DNA of 64,000 nt, from the NCBI RefSeq assembly GCF_014202975.1, contig NZ_JACHHZ010000001.1, forward strand, positions 496,001 through 560,000. The letters run 5' to 3'. Below are positions 48,711 to 57,714 of this stretch, piece by piece (position 1 is the stretch's first letter; each line of letters starts with the position of its first letter). Under the pieces are notes generated by a model that did no database searches, had not been told where the DNA came from, and saw only the letters and a list, made by a program, of their open reading frames with translations. Origin of the DNA: Povalibacter uvarum. GTDB lineage: Bacteria > Pseudomonadota > Gammaproteobacteria > Steroidobacterales > Steroidobacteraceae. Both the position numbers and the translations under genes were made by a program.

Positions 48711-49702
48711 ACTATCTCTCCGAATCCGCGGCGGGCGTGTCGTATGGAGTCGCCATCCGCCATGCCTTCGAATATCTGCTGTCCCGTTATCCGGAAGTGT
48801 TCGTCATCGGGCAGGGGCTCTGGAGCCCCTGGTACGTTGGCAACTCGATGACGGAGCTCGACAAGAAGTTCGGCAAGCACCGCGTCATCGACACGCCGGT
48901 TTCCGAACTCGCCTGCACCGGCCTGGCAGTCGGTGCCTCGCTCGCGGGCACTCGTCCGATCGTTGTTCATCCGCGCATGGACTTCATGCTGTACGCGACT
49001 GACGCCATCGTGAATCAGGCGGCGAAGTGGTCGCACATGCTCGGTGCACAGGATGCGCCTGCGGTGACCATCCGCGCGATCATCAACCGCGGAGGCGAGC
49101 AGGGTGCGCAGCACTCGCAAGCACTTCACTCATGGTTCGCTCATGTGCCTGGACTGCGGGTGGTGATGCCCTCCACGGCGAGCGATGCACGAGACCTGTT
49201 GATCGCCGCGGCTCTGTGCAACGACCCGGTGATGTACATCGACGATCGCTGGCTCTATGAGCGAACCGAAGATCTCGCCCCGGTGAAAGAGCTGGATCTT
49301 CGACGCGAGGGTCCACGGGTACGGCGCCAGGGAAAAGACATCACGCTGGTCGGCAGCAGTTACTCGAGCTATCTGTGCGAGCAGGCAGCGGACGTGCTCG
49401 CTGCCCAGGGCATCGAGGCGGAAGTCATAGACCTTCGCGTGGTCAGCCCACTGCGACCGGAACTGATCATCGAGTCGGTGCGCAAGACAGGGCGGCTGTG
49501 TGTCGTCGACGGCGGCTGGCGAACGGCCGGCCTGGCGGGTGAGGTGATCGCGAGCGTGTGCGAGGCCGTCGACTCGATGCGTGCCCGTCCGGTCCGTGTC
49601 ACGTTGCCCGATGCGCCGGCACCTACCAGCCGTCCTCTCGAAAAGCTTTACTATCCGACCAAAGAAACCGTCGTGCAGGCGGCGCTTGGAATACTGCGCT
49701 GA
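48707..49702 (+). CDS. Thiamine-diphosphate enzyme, dehydrogenase E1 beta-like subunit
   Basis: A 331-residue transketolase-type protein. The catalytic Glu that activates ThDP is Glu67 in DTPVSELACTG. QHSQALHSWFAHVPGL and VVMPSTASDA are hallmark beta-chain segments, and the C-terminal transketolase domain (about 200-325) is complete. ATG 48707 overlaps the alpha stop. With the alpha subunit it should form an alpha2-beta2 enzyme. Substrate unknown; branched sugar formation or acylation of an amino sugar are my leading guesses. Confidence 0.88.
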   Translation: MNYLSESAAGVSYGVAIRHAFEYLLSRYPEVFVIGQGLWSPWYVGNSMTELDKKFGKHRVIDTPVSELACTGLAVGASLAGTRPIVVHPRMDFMLYATDAIVNQAAKWSHMLGAQDAPAVTIRAIINRGGEQGAQHSQALHSWFAHVPGLRVVMPSTASDARDLLIAAALCNDPVMYIDDRWLYERTEDLAPVKELDLRREGPRVRRQGKDITLVGSSYSSYLCEQAADVLAAQGIEAEVIDLRVVSPLRPELIIESVRKTGRLCVVDGGWRTAGLAGEVIASVCEAVDSMRARPVRVTLPDAPAPTSRPLEKLYYPTKETVVQAALGILR

Positions 49703-49726
49703 GCCGGACGAGGCCTGACAATTCTT

Positions 49727-50455
49727 ATGAAGCGACTCTCAGACATCCTGATCTCAGCACTCGGCCTCATGGTGGCCGCACCGATCCTGCTCCCCGTGAT
49801 GTTCCTGATCTGGTGGCAGGACAAGCATTCGCCGTTCTACATCGCCCCTCGCGTGGGGAGAGGGGAGAAGCCGTTCAGGATGATCAAGCTGCGCTCGATG
49901 ATCATCAACGCGGACAAGTCGGGTGTGGACTCGACTGCCGCCAACGATCGTCGCATCACGCGCGTGGGCCAGTTCGTCCGGCAGTACAAGCTCGACGAAG
50001 TGGTCCAGCTTTGGAATGTGTTCAAAGGGGACATGTCGCTGGTGGGCCCGCGCCCCAACGTCGAGCGCGAAACGCGGATGTACACGCCCCAGGAAAAGCG
50101 CTTGCTCACCGTGCGCCCGGGGATCACCGACTACGCTTCGATTGTTTTCTCCGACGAGGGGGAGATCCTGAAAGGCAAGGCCGACCCGGACATTGCTTAC
50201 AACCAGCTCATCCGGCCCTACAAGGGGTATCTGGGCTTGTTCTATCTGGAGCACTCCGGCGTTTTCCTGGACCTCAAGCTCATCATGCTGACGGTCCTGG
50301 CGGTCGCGTCGCGCTCGGCTGCCTTGAGGGCAGTTGTGAAGGACATGAAGAAACGTGGTGCTCCCGACGAGCTCCTGCGCGTAGCGGCCCGAGAAGCCGA
50401 ACTGGTGCCGGCACCGCCCCCGGGTGCGGCAACCGTTGTTACCGAACGATACTAA
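49727..50455 (+). CDS. PglC-type initiating sugar-phosphate transferase
   Basis: A 242-residue monotopic phosphoglycosyl transferase. A re-entrant membrane helix lies at residues about 4-26 (LSDILISALGLMVAAPILLP). The core motif YKLDEVVQLWNVFKGDMSLV with GPRP contains the catalytic Asp-Glu pair. It lacks the large N-terminal membrane domain of WbaP/WcaJ. It transfers a sugar-1-phosphate to undecaprenyl phosphate, starting the repeat unit. Beside a PglF/WbpM-like dehydratase, its donor may be a UDP-2,4-diamino-trideoxy or 6-deoxy HexNAc sugar. Confidence 0.93.
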   Translation: MKRLSDILISALGLMVAAPILLPVMFLIWWQDKHSPFYIAPRVGRGEKPFRMIKLRSMIINADKSGVDSTAANDRRITRVGQFVRQYKLDEVVQLWNVFKGDMSLVGPRPNVERETRMYTPQEKRLLTVRPGITDYASIVFSDEGEILKGKADPDIAYNQLIRPYKGYLGLFYLEHSGVFLDLKLIMLTVLAVASRSAALRAVVKDMKKRGAPDELLRVAAREAELVPAPPPGAATVVTERY

Positions 50456-50566
50456 GGGGTCCGATCGGCCGCTTTTTCCCGTGGCGCCGGCTTCCGCAGG
50501 CATGTCGGATGTGCGCGACGGATGCAAAGCACGTGTTGATCTGGGAGAATTTTCTGGTTCTGTGAG

Positions 50567-50617
50567 TACTTCGCCCTCTGATTTTGTGAGCACCAAGTGC
50601 TCAGGGAGGGCAAAGTA
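50567..50617 (+). promoter_or_regulatory. Nested stem-loop in the leader of the dehydratase gene
   Basis: Outer arms 50567-50578 and 50606-50617 pair over 12 positions with one mismatch. Inside is a perfect 7-bp hairpin TGAGCAC-CAA-GTGCTCA (50587-50603). It lies 16 bases before the GTG start, just upstream of the GGGAGGG ribosome site (50623-50629). It might regulate translation or bind a protein. Confidence 0.5.
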
Positions 50618-50633
50618 GGTCAGGGAGGGTTTC

Positions 50634-52640
50634 GTGACGGAATCGATGCCTAAATGGATTGAGCGGTTCGCCAACGGGCTGGCTCAGCTGCCTCGCTCGC
50701 AGAAGCGGCTCCTGATGCTATTGGCGGATCTGTTGGGCATTCCGTTCGTCCTCTGGTTTGCGGTATCGCTGCGCCTGGGCACGTACGTTCACGATCTGAG
50801 CGGAGAAGCCTGGTTCTACGGAGCGGCTCTGGTCACGAGCATCATCGTGTTCGTGAGGATGGGACTCTATCGCGCCGTCATCCGCTACCTTGGGCCCAAG
50901 GCGATCCTGGCGGTGTTCTCCGGGGTGACTTTGTCAGTTGCGCTGCTCTGCGCGTTGGCGCTGGCGTGGCCTGAGAAGACGATTCCTGTTTCCACGCTCC
51001 CCATTTACTGGGCATTCGCGCTGATCTACGTAGGCGGCACGCGGTTCATGGTCCGCGGGCTTCTCAATTTCCGATGGTCCGGCGGCACGCAACGCGTGGC
51101 GATCTACGGGGCGGGTGCAGCCGGCGTGCAGCTCGCTACCGGCCTGGCTCGAAGCGGCAGATACCACCCCGTGGCATTCATCGACGACAACGTCGGCTTG
51201 CACGGGAGCACGGTCAACGGGCTCGAGGTGTTTCCGCTCGCCGAACTTCCCGGCCTCGTAGCCGATGACGGCGTCGCCGCGGTCTTCCTGGCATTGCCCT
51301 CCCAGACCCGGCGACGCAGACAGGAGATTCTCAAGGCCATCGAGCCCCTGTCCCTCCTGGTGCAGACCGTTCCCGACTACGCGGACATTCTTGCGGGTCA
51401 CGCCAAGGTCGAAGATGTCCGGGACGTCGACGCAGGCGACTTGCTGGGACGCGACGCCGTGCCGCCGAACGAGCGACTTCTCGACGCGTGTATCCATGGA
51501 AAGGTCGTCATGGTCACGGGTGCGGGCGGCTCCATCGGATCCGAGCTGTGCCGGCAGATACTCCGGTTGCGGCCGAGTCAGGTGCTGCTGTTCGAGATGT
51601 CGGAGCTCGCGCTCTACAACATCGAACGAGAGCTGAAGTACCTCGCGGGCACCGAGCACATCTCGACTGCGATCGTCGGCCTGCTCGGAGATGCCCATCA
51701 CAAGAATCGGGTACGCGAAATTCTCCAGGCCTATGGCGTGCAGACCATCTATCACGCCGCGGCCTACAAGCATGTGCCCATCGTCGAGCAGAACATCGTC
51801 GAGGGCATCTACAACAACATCTTCAGCACGTGGCATGCGGCGGAAGCCGCGCTCGAGTGTCGCGTGGAAACGTTCGTGCTCATCTCCACTGACAAGGCGG
51901 TCAATCCGACGAATGTCATGGGAGCGACGAAGCGCTTCGCCGAGATCGTGCTGCAGGGGCTGCACAACCGCGGTTCGCAAACGCGGTTTTGCATGGTGCG
52001 ATTCGGCAATGTGCTCGAATCATCCGGATCGGTAGTGCCCTTGTTTCGCGAGCAGGTGAAGCGGGGCGGACCGGTCACCGTGACCCACAAGGACGTGATC
52101 CGCTACTTCATGACCATCCCCGAGGCTGCGCAGCTGGTGCTGCAGGCAGGCTCGATGGGCCGGGGCGGCGACGTATTCGTGCTCGACATGGGCAAGCCGG
52201 TGAGGATCGCGGATCTCGCCAAGCGCATGATCAGCCTGATGGGCCTGACGGTTCGCGACGAAGAGAATCCCGATGGCGACATCGAGATCATCTATACGGG
52301 ATTGCGTCCTGCCGAAAAGCTGTTCGAAGAGCTGCTGATCGGCACCAACGTTACCGGAACCGAACACCCGATGATCATGCGGGCCATAGAGCATTCGCTG
52401 CCCTGGCCGCAGGTCCAGCAGGTGCTGGATGAGCTCTCGGTTGCGTTGAACCGCTTTGATTGCGAGAGGGCGCGCCAGCTGCTGATGCAGACGGTCGATG
52501 AGTACCGTCCCTCGCAGGACCTGCAGGACCTCGTCTGGACTCGCAAGGCGGAAGTCGCGAATGGCGAGACCACGAACGTCACGAACCTGCAAAGCAGGAG
52601 AGCGCGGCTCGCGGCGCCGAGCCCACCGCACACAATCTGA
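50634..52640 (+). CDS. Membrane nucleotide-sugar 4,6-dehydratase (WbpM/PglF/CapD family)
   Basis: A 668-residue protein, GTG start with a strong GGGAGGG site. The N-terminal third has about four membrane spans (from LLADLLGIPFVLWFAVSL). A CoA-binding-like Rossmann fold follows (VAIYGAGAAGVQLATGLAR). The catalytic SDR domain has VTGAGGSIGSELCRQIL and STDKAVNPTNVMGATKR, in which Met replaces the usual catalytic Tyr, as in UDP-GlcNAc 4,6-dehydratases of this family. It would make the 4-keto-6-deoxy sugar for the DegT enzyme at 46561. Confidence 0.93.
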   Translation: MTESMPKWIERFANGLAQLPRSQKRLLMLLADLLGIPFVLWFAVSLRLGTYVHDLSGEAWFYGAALVTSIIVFVRMGLYRAVIRYLGPKAILAVFSGVTLSVALLCALALAWPEKTIPVSTLPIYWAFALIYVGGTRFMVRGLLNFRWSGGTQRVAIYGAGAAGVQLATGLARSGRYHPVAFIDDNVGLHGSTVNGLEVFPLAELPGLVADDGVAAVFLALPSQTRRRRQEILKAIEPLSLLVQTVPDYADILAGHAKVEDVRDVDAGDLLGRDAVPPNERLLDACIHGKVVMVTGAGGSIGSELCRQILRLRPSQVLLFEMSELALYNIERELKYLAGTEHISTAIVGLLGDAHHKNRVREILQAYGVQTIYHAAAYKHVPIVEQNIVEGIYNNIFSTWHAAEAALECRVETFVLISTDKAVNPTNVMGATKRFAEIVLQGLHNRGSQTRFCMVRFGNVLESSGSVVPLFREQVKRGGPVTVTHKDVIRYFMTIPEAAQLVLQAGSMGRGGDVFVLDMGKPVRIADLAKRMISLMGLTVRDEENPDGDIEIIYTGLRPAEKLFEELLIGTNVTGTEHPMIMRAIEHSLPWPQVQQVLDELSVALNRFDCERARQLLMQTVDEYRPSQDLQDLVWTRKAEVANGETTNVTNLQSRRARLAAPSPPHTI

Positions 52641-53071
52641 TCGGGATGTGACCCTGACTCGGATGTGACTCGGGACGTAGGTCGGCAGGCCAGCTCTGAA
52701 TCTTCTCGCTCCTGAGCCTGATCGAACCGCCATTCGCTCCCTATTGAATGGCGGTCCAACTGCGCGCGTCCTTGCACGGCCTGCCGAATCCTCCCTGGGG
52801 GAGCTGTCCGGTCATCCCTTGACCTTTCAGTGGTTCCCGCACAAATAAGCGACAATCACGAGGAAATTCCCTCACATTTAATCCGGCCGTAACGGAACCC
52901 CGGAAGATTGGCGCCCGTTGGTCGAATCCAGGTTCGGGCCGGCGGTCGGGCCGGCGATTTGAGGCGAGAGGCTCGGTGTCCGGCGCTACCGGACGTTAGT
53001 TCCTTTACCCACCGCACCTGCTCAGTTAAGCTCGACGCCCCAATTTTTCCATATTGTTCCAAGAGTTATAG
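52641..53071 (+). other. 431-base intergenic region before ugd
   Basis: No gene was found. It holds a TTGACC hexamer (52819-52824) with only a poor minus-10, an 11-base direct repeat TCGGGCCGGCG (52934-52944 and 52946-52956), and a 6-bp hairpin GTCCGG/CCGGAC (52978-52994). The length and small structures suggest a separate promoter and leader for the ugd-manC-manB genes. Confidence 0.5.
52726..52755 (+). terminator. 10-bp stem-loop downstream of the dehydratase gene
   Basis: ACCGCCATTC (52726-52735) and GAATGGCGGT (52746-52755) are perfect arms around a 10-base loop. No T-run follows; it may end transcription weakly or protect the 3' end of the long operon. Confidence 0.5.
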
Positions 53072-54412
53072 ATGCGTCTGACGATCTTCGGCTCGGGTTA
53101 TGTCGGCTTGGTCACCGGTGCCTGCTTCGCGGAGGCGGGCAACAACGTCCTGTGTGTCGACGTTGACGAGCGCAAGGTCGAGATGCTCAAGCGCGGCGAA
53201 TCGCCGATCTTCGAGCCCGGTCTGGATGAGATGCTGAAGCGGAATATCGCCGCGGGGCGCATCAGCTTCACGACAGACGCTGCGGAAGGCGTGAAATGGG
53301 GTCTGTTCCAGTTCATCGCCGTCGGCACACCGCCGGACGAGGATGGCTCGGCCGACCTGAAGTACGTGCTGGCGGTAGCCGAAGCAATCGGCAAGAACCT
53401 CACCGAGTACCGTGTCGTCGTCACCAAGTCCACGGTGCCGGTCGGCACGGCGGACAAGGTCAAGGCGAAGATCCTGCAGACCCTGAAGGCTCGCGGTGCC
53501 GATATCGAGTTCGATACCGTCTCGAACCCGGAATTCCTCAAGGAAGGCGCCGCGATCGGCGACTTCATGAAGCCCGACCGCATCGTGGTGGGCACCGACA
53601 ATCCCCGGACAGCCGAGCTCCTGAAGGCCCTCTACGACCCGTTCACCCGCAGTCGCGAGCGCATGATCGTGATGGACGTGCGCTCATCGGAGCTGACCAA
53701 GTACGCAGCGAACGCGATGCTCGCGACCAAGATCAGCTTCATGAACGAGCTGGCGAACCTTGCGGAGCGCATGGGCGCGGATATCGAGAAGGTGCGTCTC
53801 GGCATCGGCTCGGATCCGCGTATCGGCTATCACTTCATTTACCCCGGCGCGGGCTACGGCGGTTCGTGTTTCCCAAAGGACGTGCAGGCGCTCGCGCGCA
53901 GTGCCCGCGATCACTCGTTCAAGGCCGAGCTGCTCGACGCGGTGGAAGCCGTGAACAAGCGTCAGAAGGACGTGCTGTTCGAGAAGATCAACAAGCACTT
54001 CGAAGGCAAACTCTCCGGCCGCACCATCGCGGTGTGGGGGCTCGCTTTCAAACCGAATACGGACGACATGCGTGAGGCGCCGAGCCGCACGCTGATGGAA
54101 CGGCTCTGGGCGGCGGGTGCGAAGGTGCGCGCTTATGACCCGGTTGCGGGCCACGAAACGAAGCGCATCTATGGTGAGCGCGGCGATCTGCAGATCGTGA
54201 AGTCCGGTCCCGAAGCGATCAAAGGCGCCGATGCGCTCGCGATCATGACCGAGTGGCAGGAGTTCCGGAGCCCGGACTTCGATACGATCAAAGCGGAGCT
54301 GAAGCACCCGGTCGTATTCGATGGTCGTAACCTGTACGACCCGGGATTCGTGAAGCGCTTCGGACTGACGTACTACGCGATCGGTCGCGGCGACAGCGTC
54401 GCTGCAAGCTGA
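53072..54412 (+). CDS. ugd: UDP-glucose 6-dehydrogenase
   Basis: A 446-residue NAD-dependent enzyme that oxidises UDP-glucose to UDP-glucuronate in two steps. [20 protein letters not shown] is the Rossmann start, and the catalytic Cys is in [14 protein letters not shown]. Length and motifs match the family closely, unlike the HexNAc-type enzyme at 28220. Its product is the likely substrate of the epimerase at 30090. A short GAGTT precedes the ATG, so the ribosome site is weak. Confidence 0.96.
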   Translation: MRLTIFGSGYVGLVTGACFAEAGNNVLCVDVDERKVEMLKRGESPIFEPGLDEMLKRNIAAGRISFTTDAAEGVKWGLFQFIAVGTPPDEDGSADLKYVLAVAEAIGKNLTEYRVVVTKSTVPVGTADKVKAKILQTLKARGADIEFDTVSNPEFLKEGAAIGDFMKPDRIVVGTDNPRTAELLKALYDPFTRSRERMIVMDVRSSELTKYAANAMLATKISFMNELANLAERMGADIEKVRLGIGSDPRIGYHFIYPGAGYGGSCFPKDVQALARSARDHSFKAELLDAVEAVNKRQKDVLFEKINKHFEGKLSGRTIAVWGLAFKPNTDDMREAPSRTLMERLWAAGAKVRAYDPVAGHETKRIYGERGDLQIVKSGPEAIKGADALAIMTEWQEFRSPDFDTIKAELKHPVVFDGRNLYDPGFVKRFGLTYYAIGRGDSVAAS

Positions 54413-54480
54413 CACAGCGCAGAAGGCGGCGGACGCTGAGACACTTCAGATCCGTCGCCGCCGGGGAACTTGGCGGTTGT

Positions 54481-54503
54481 CGCGCATGTTGCATGCATGC
54501 GCG
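54481..54503 (+). other. 8-bp stem-loop between ugd and manC
   Basis: CGCGCATG (54481-54488) and CATGCGCG (54496-54503) pair around a 7-base loop. It lies 69 bases after the ugd stop and has no T-run; possible transcript end or processing site. Confidence 0.4.
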
Positions 54504-54622
54504 CTTTCGCGAGAAAAGTCTGATCCAATGATCGAACCACCCGTGTCCAGCTTTCCTTTCCAGCCGCGCCCGCGGTCGTTCGGCAGCGGCCCGAATCCAA
54601 CGATGATTCTCTCGGAGTCCCC

Positions 54623-56056
54623 ATGCTGATCCCCGTCATTCTTTCTGGCGGTTCGGGGACGCGTCTGTGGCCCCTTTCGCGCGAGTTGTATCCGAAGCAG
54701 CTTCTGCCGCTGGTCGGCAAGGGCACGATGCTGCAGGAGACGCTGGCGCGCATGAAGGGCGTGGAGGATGTAGGCGCGCCGATCGTGGTCTGCAATGACA
54801 GCCACCGGTTCCTGGTCGCGGAGCAGTTGCGTGCCGTGGACGCGAAGCCGCAATCGATCCTGCTCGAGCCGGTGGGGCGCAACACGGCACCTGCGGTCGC
54901 AATCGCGGCAATGGCAGCCGTCGCCGCCGAATCATCGAACAGCAAGACGAGCCCGTTGCTTCTCGTGCTCCCAGCCGATCACGTCATCCGCGATGTTGCC
55001 GCCTTCCGCAGCGCCGTGTCCGTGGGCCGCAGAGCGGCCGAGCAGGGCAAGCTGGTCACGTTCGGTGTCGTCCCGGACAAGCCGGAAACTGGCTACGGCT
55101 ACATCAAGCGGGCCGCGGGCGACGGACCGACTTTCCCCATTGCGCAGTTCGTCGAGAAGCCGGATCTCGCGACTGCCACTCGATACGTCGAGTCGAAGGA
55201 GTACTTCTGGAACAGCGGCATGTTCCTGTTCCGTGCGACTGCAGTCCTCGATGAAATGCGCGCGCTCGCACCCGACATCTACGAAGCCTGTGCGCAGGCC
55301 TACACTGCTTCGAAGCGTGATCTCGATTTCACGCGTCTGCCCGCGAAGGAGTTCGGCGCCTGCCGCAGCGATTCGCTGGACTATGCAGTGATGGAGAAGA
55401 CGAAGCACGGCGTCGTCGTTCCTCTCGATGCCGGCTGGAGCGATGTCGGTTCCTGGTCGGCACTGCATGAAGCGGTGCCTGGGGATGAAAGCAACAACGT
55501 GTGTCTCGGCGATGTGCTCACCGAAGACTCCAGTGGCTGCTACCTTCAATCGACCAGCAGGCTCGTCGCGGCCGTGGGCCTCAGGGATCACGTCGTCGTC
55601 GAGACCAAGGATGCAGTGCTGGTTGCGCCGAAGGATCGCGTCCAGGACGTCAAGCTGCTCGTTACGCAGCTGAAGAAGCAGGGCCGATACGAGACCTCGA
55701 TGCATCGCGAAGTGTTCCGCCCCTGGGGCAGCTACGACAGCATCGACGCCGGCGAGCGCTTCCAGGTGAAGCGTTTGACCGTCAAGCCGGGCGCCGAAAT
55801 GTCATTGCAGATGCATCATCATCGTGCCGAGCACTGGATCGTGGTGTCCGGAACGGCGCGGATCACCCGAGGTGAAGAGACCTTCCTGCTCGAGGAGAAT
55901 CAGTCGACCTATATCCCGCTCGGTGCCAAGCACCGCATTTCCAATCCGGGGAAGATTCCGCTGCACATCATCGAGGTGCAGTCTGGCACCTATCTCGGTG
56001 AAGACGATATCGTGCGGTTGGAGGACCGGTACGGTCGGGAAGGAGAGAAGGGCTGA
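54623..56056 (+). CDS. manC: Mannose-1-phosphate guanylyltransferase / mannose-6-phosphate isomerase
   Basis: A 477-residue bifunctional enzyme (AlgA/XanB/ManC type). The N-terminal nucleotidyltransferase starts VILSGGSGTRLWPLSRELYPK and holds VEKPDLATA and YFWNSGMFLF. The C-terminal cupin is the isomerase: HREVFRPWGSYDSID, KPGAEMSLQMHHHRAEHWI and the GAKHRI segment. It makes GDP-mannose from mannose-1-phosphate and mannose-6-phosphate from fructose-6-phosphate. GGAG is 5 bases before the ATG. manB follows 67 bases later. Confidence 0.96.
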   Translation: MLIPVILSGGSGTRLWPLSRELYPKQLLPLVGKGTMLQETLARMKGVEDVGAPIVVCNDSHRFLVAEQLRAVDAKPQSILLEPVGRNTAPAVAIAAMAAVAAESSNSKTSPLLLVLPADHVIRDVAAFRSAVSVGRRAAEQGKLVTFGVVPDKPETGYGYIKRAAGDGPTFPIAQFVEKPDLATATRYVESKEYFWNSGMFLFRATAVLDEMRALAPDIYEACAQAYTASKRDLDFTRLPAKEFGACRSDSLDYAVMEKTKHGVVVPLDAGWSDVGSWSALHEAVPGDESNNVCLGDVLTEDSSGCYLQSTSRLVAAVGLRDHVVVETKDAVLVAPKDRVQDVKLLVTQLKKQGRYETSMHREVFRPWGSYDSIDAGERFQVKRLTVKPGAEMSLQMHHHRAEHWIVVSGTARITRGEETFLLEENQSTYIPLGAKHRISNPGKIPLHIIEVQSGTYLGEDDIVRLEDRYGREGEKG

Positions 56057-56123
56057 ACGCTGCGCGGAACTCGCACGAGGCCTTCTTCGTTTCCTTGAGT
56101 CGAACAACGCCAAGCTACATCAC

Positions 56124-57485
56124 ATGCGCCCCATCACCGGTTTCAAAGCCTACGACTACCGTGCCCGCATTCCCGGCGAACTCAACGTCGATGTCGCGTA
56201 TCGCATCGGACGTGCTTACGCCGAATTCCTGAAGCCGAAGCGGATCGTCGTCGGACGCGACATTCGCCTGTCGAGCGGCGAGCTCTGCGAAGCATTGACG
56301 CGAGGCCTCATCGATTCCGGGGTGGACGTCTACGACATCGGGTTGTGTGGAACGGAAGGCGTCTACTTTGCGACGTTCTCGGAAAAGATGGATGGCGGTG
56401 TCATGGTGACCGCCAGTCACAATCCGCCCGACTACAACGGAATGAAATTCGTGCGCGAGCAGTCGCGTCCGATCAGCGGCGATACCGGGCTCAAGGAGAT
56501 CCAGAAGATCGCCGAGGCCGATGCGTACTCGACACCGGCAAAGAAGGGGCAGCGCTTCGATCTCGATACTCGCAAGAAGTACATCGATCATCTGCTTTCC
56601 TATCTCGACCGGTCGAAGCTCAGGAAGCTGAAGATCGTCGTGAACGCCGGGAACGGCGGCGCCGGCGCCATCGTCGATCAGCTCGAGCCGCATCTGCCGT
56701 TCGAGTTCGTGAAGATCAACCACCAGGCCGACGGTCACTTTCCGAACGGCGTGCCGAATCCGATGCTCGAAGAGAATCGTGCGTCGACGATCGAGGCGAT
56801 CCGCGAGCACAAGGCCGACCTGGGCGTGGCCTGGGACGGCGACTACGACCGTTGTTTCTTCTTCGACGAAACGGGTTCCTTCATCGAGGGTTACTACATC
56901 GTCGGCCTCCTGGCTTCGATGTTCCTGCGACGTGAACCCGGCACGAGCATCGTGCACGACCCGCGGCTGACGTGGGCTACGCAGGACATGGTGACTTCAC
57001 TCGGCGGCAAGGTCGTGATGTCGAAGTCCGGTCACGCCTTCATGAAGGATGTGATGCGCCAGGCCGATGCGGCGTACGGCGGCGAGATGAGCGCTCATCA
57101 CTACTTCCGGGCATTTGGTTATTGCGACAGCGGGCAGATTCCCTGGCTGCTGGTGGCGCAGCTCATGTGCGAATCCGGCAAGAAACTGTCGTCACTCGTC
57201 GGCGAGCGGATCGCTGCGTTTCCTGCGAGCGGCGAGATCAATCGCAAGGTCGCCGACGCGAAGGCCACGATCCAGAAGGTCGAGGCGCATTACAAGCCGG
57301 GCAGTCTGTCGGTCGACTACACGGACGGACTTTCGATCGAGTTCGGTCAGTGGCGCTTCAACCTGCGTTCCTCGAACACCGAGCCCCTGATTCGCCTGAA
57401 TGTGGAAAGTCGGCAGGATGTGGCGCTCATGCAGGCCAAGACGCGCGAGTTGCTCGAAATGATCGGAGGCGAGATTGCGCATTGA
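56124..57485 (+). CDS. manB: Phosphomannomutase
   Basis: A 453-residue alpha-D-phosphohexomutase converting mannose-6-phosphate to mannose-1-phosphate. The phosphoserine loop is MVTASHNPPDYNGMK near residue 94, the metal site WDGDYDRCFFFDE is near 236-248, and the sugar-binding GEMSAHHYFR is near 321. The C-terminal domain ends RSSNTEPLIRLNVES. ATG 56124 is the family-type start (MRPITGFKAYDYR). With manC and pgi it completes the GDP-mannose route and closes the polysaccharide locus. Confidence 0.95.
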   Translation: MRPITGFKAYDYRARIPGELNVDVAYRIGRAYAEFLKPKRIVVGRDIRLSSGELCEALTRGLIDSGVDVYDIGLCGTEGVYFATFSEKMDGGVMVTASHNPPDYNGMKFVREQSRPISGDTGLKEIQKIAEADAYSTPAKKGQRFDLDTRKKYIDHLLSYLDRSKLRKLKIVVNAGNGGAGAIVDQLEPHLPFEFVKINHQADGHFPNGVPNPMLEENRASTIEAIREHKADLGVAWDGDYDRCFFFDETGSFIEGYYIVGLLASMFLRREPGTSIVHDPRLTWATQDMVTSLGGKVVMSKSGHAFMKDVMRQADAAYGGEMSAHHYFRAFGYCDSGQIPWLLVAQLMCESGKKLSSLVGERIAAFPASGEINRKVADAKATIQKVEAHYKPGSLSVDYTDGLSIEFGQWRFNLRSSNTEPLIRLNVESRQDVALMQAKTRELLEMIGGEIAH

Positions 57486-57714
57486 ACGGCGGCTCATCGA
57501 GCATCGAGCGGCGGCCGCCTGAATCAGGAATCCCCCGAGCCTGGTTTGGCGAGCAGCAGGTATAGTGGCGATGCGGGAGGCATTGCATCGCTGGCGGACG
57601 CGGAAGCCAGACTCCCGCCCACAGTGGATAACAGCCCCTCATGGATAGTGCCGGGTTCCATCTGCATCGTTTCGCGCGTCTACCGCGTTTCCCTGGTCCT
57701 GGGGAGAAACTCTC

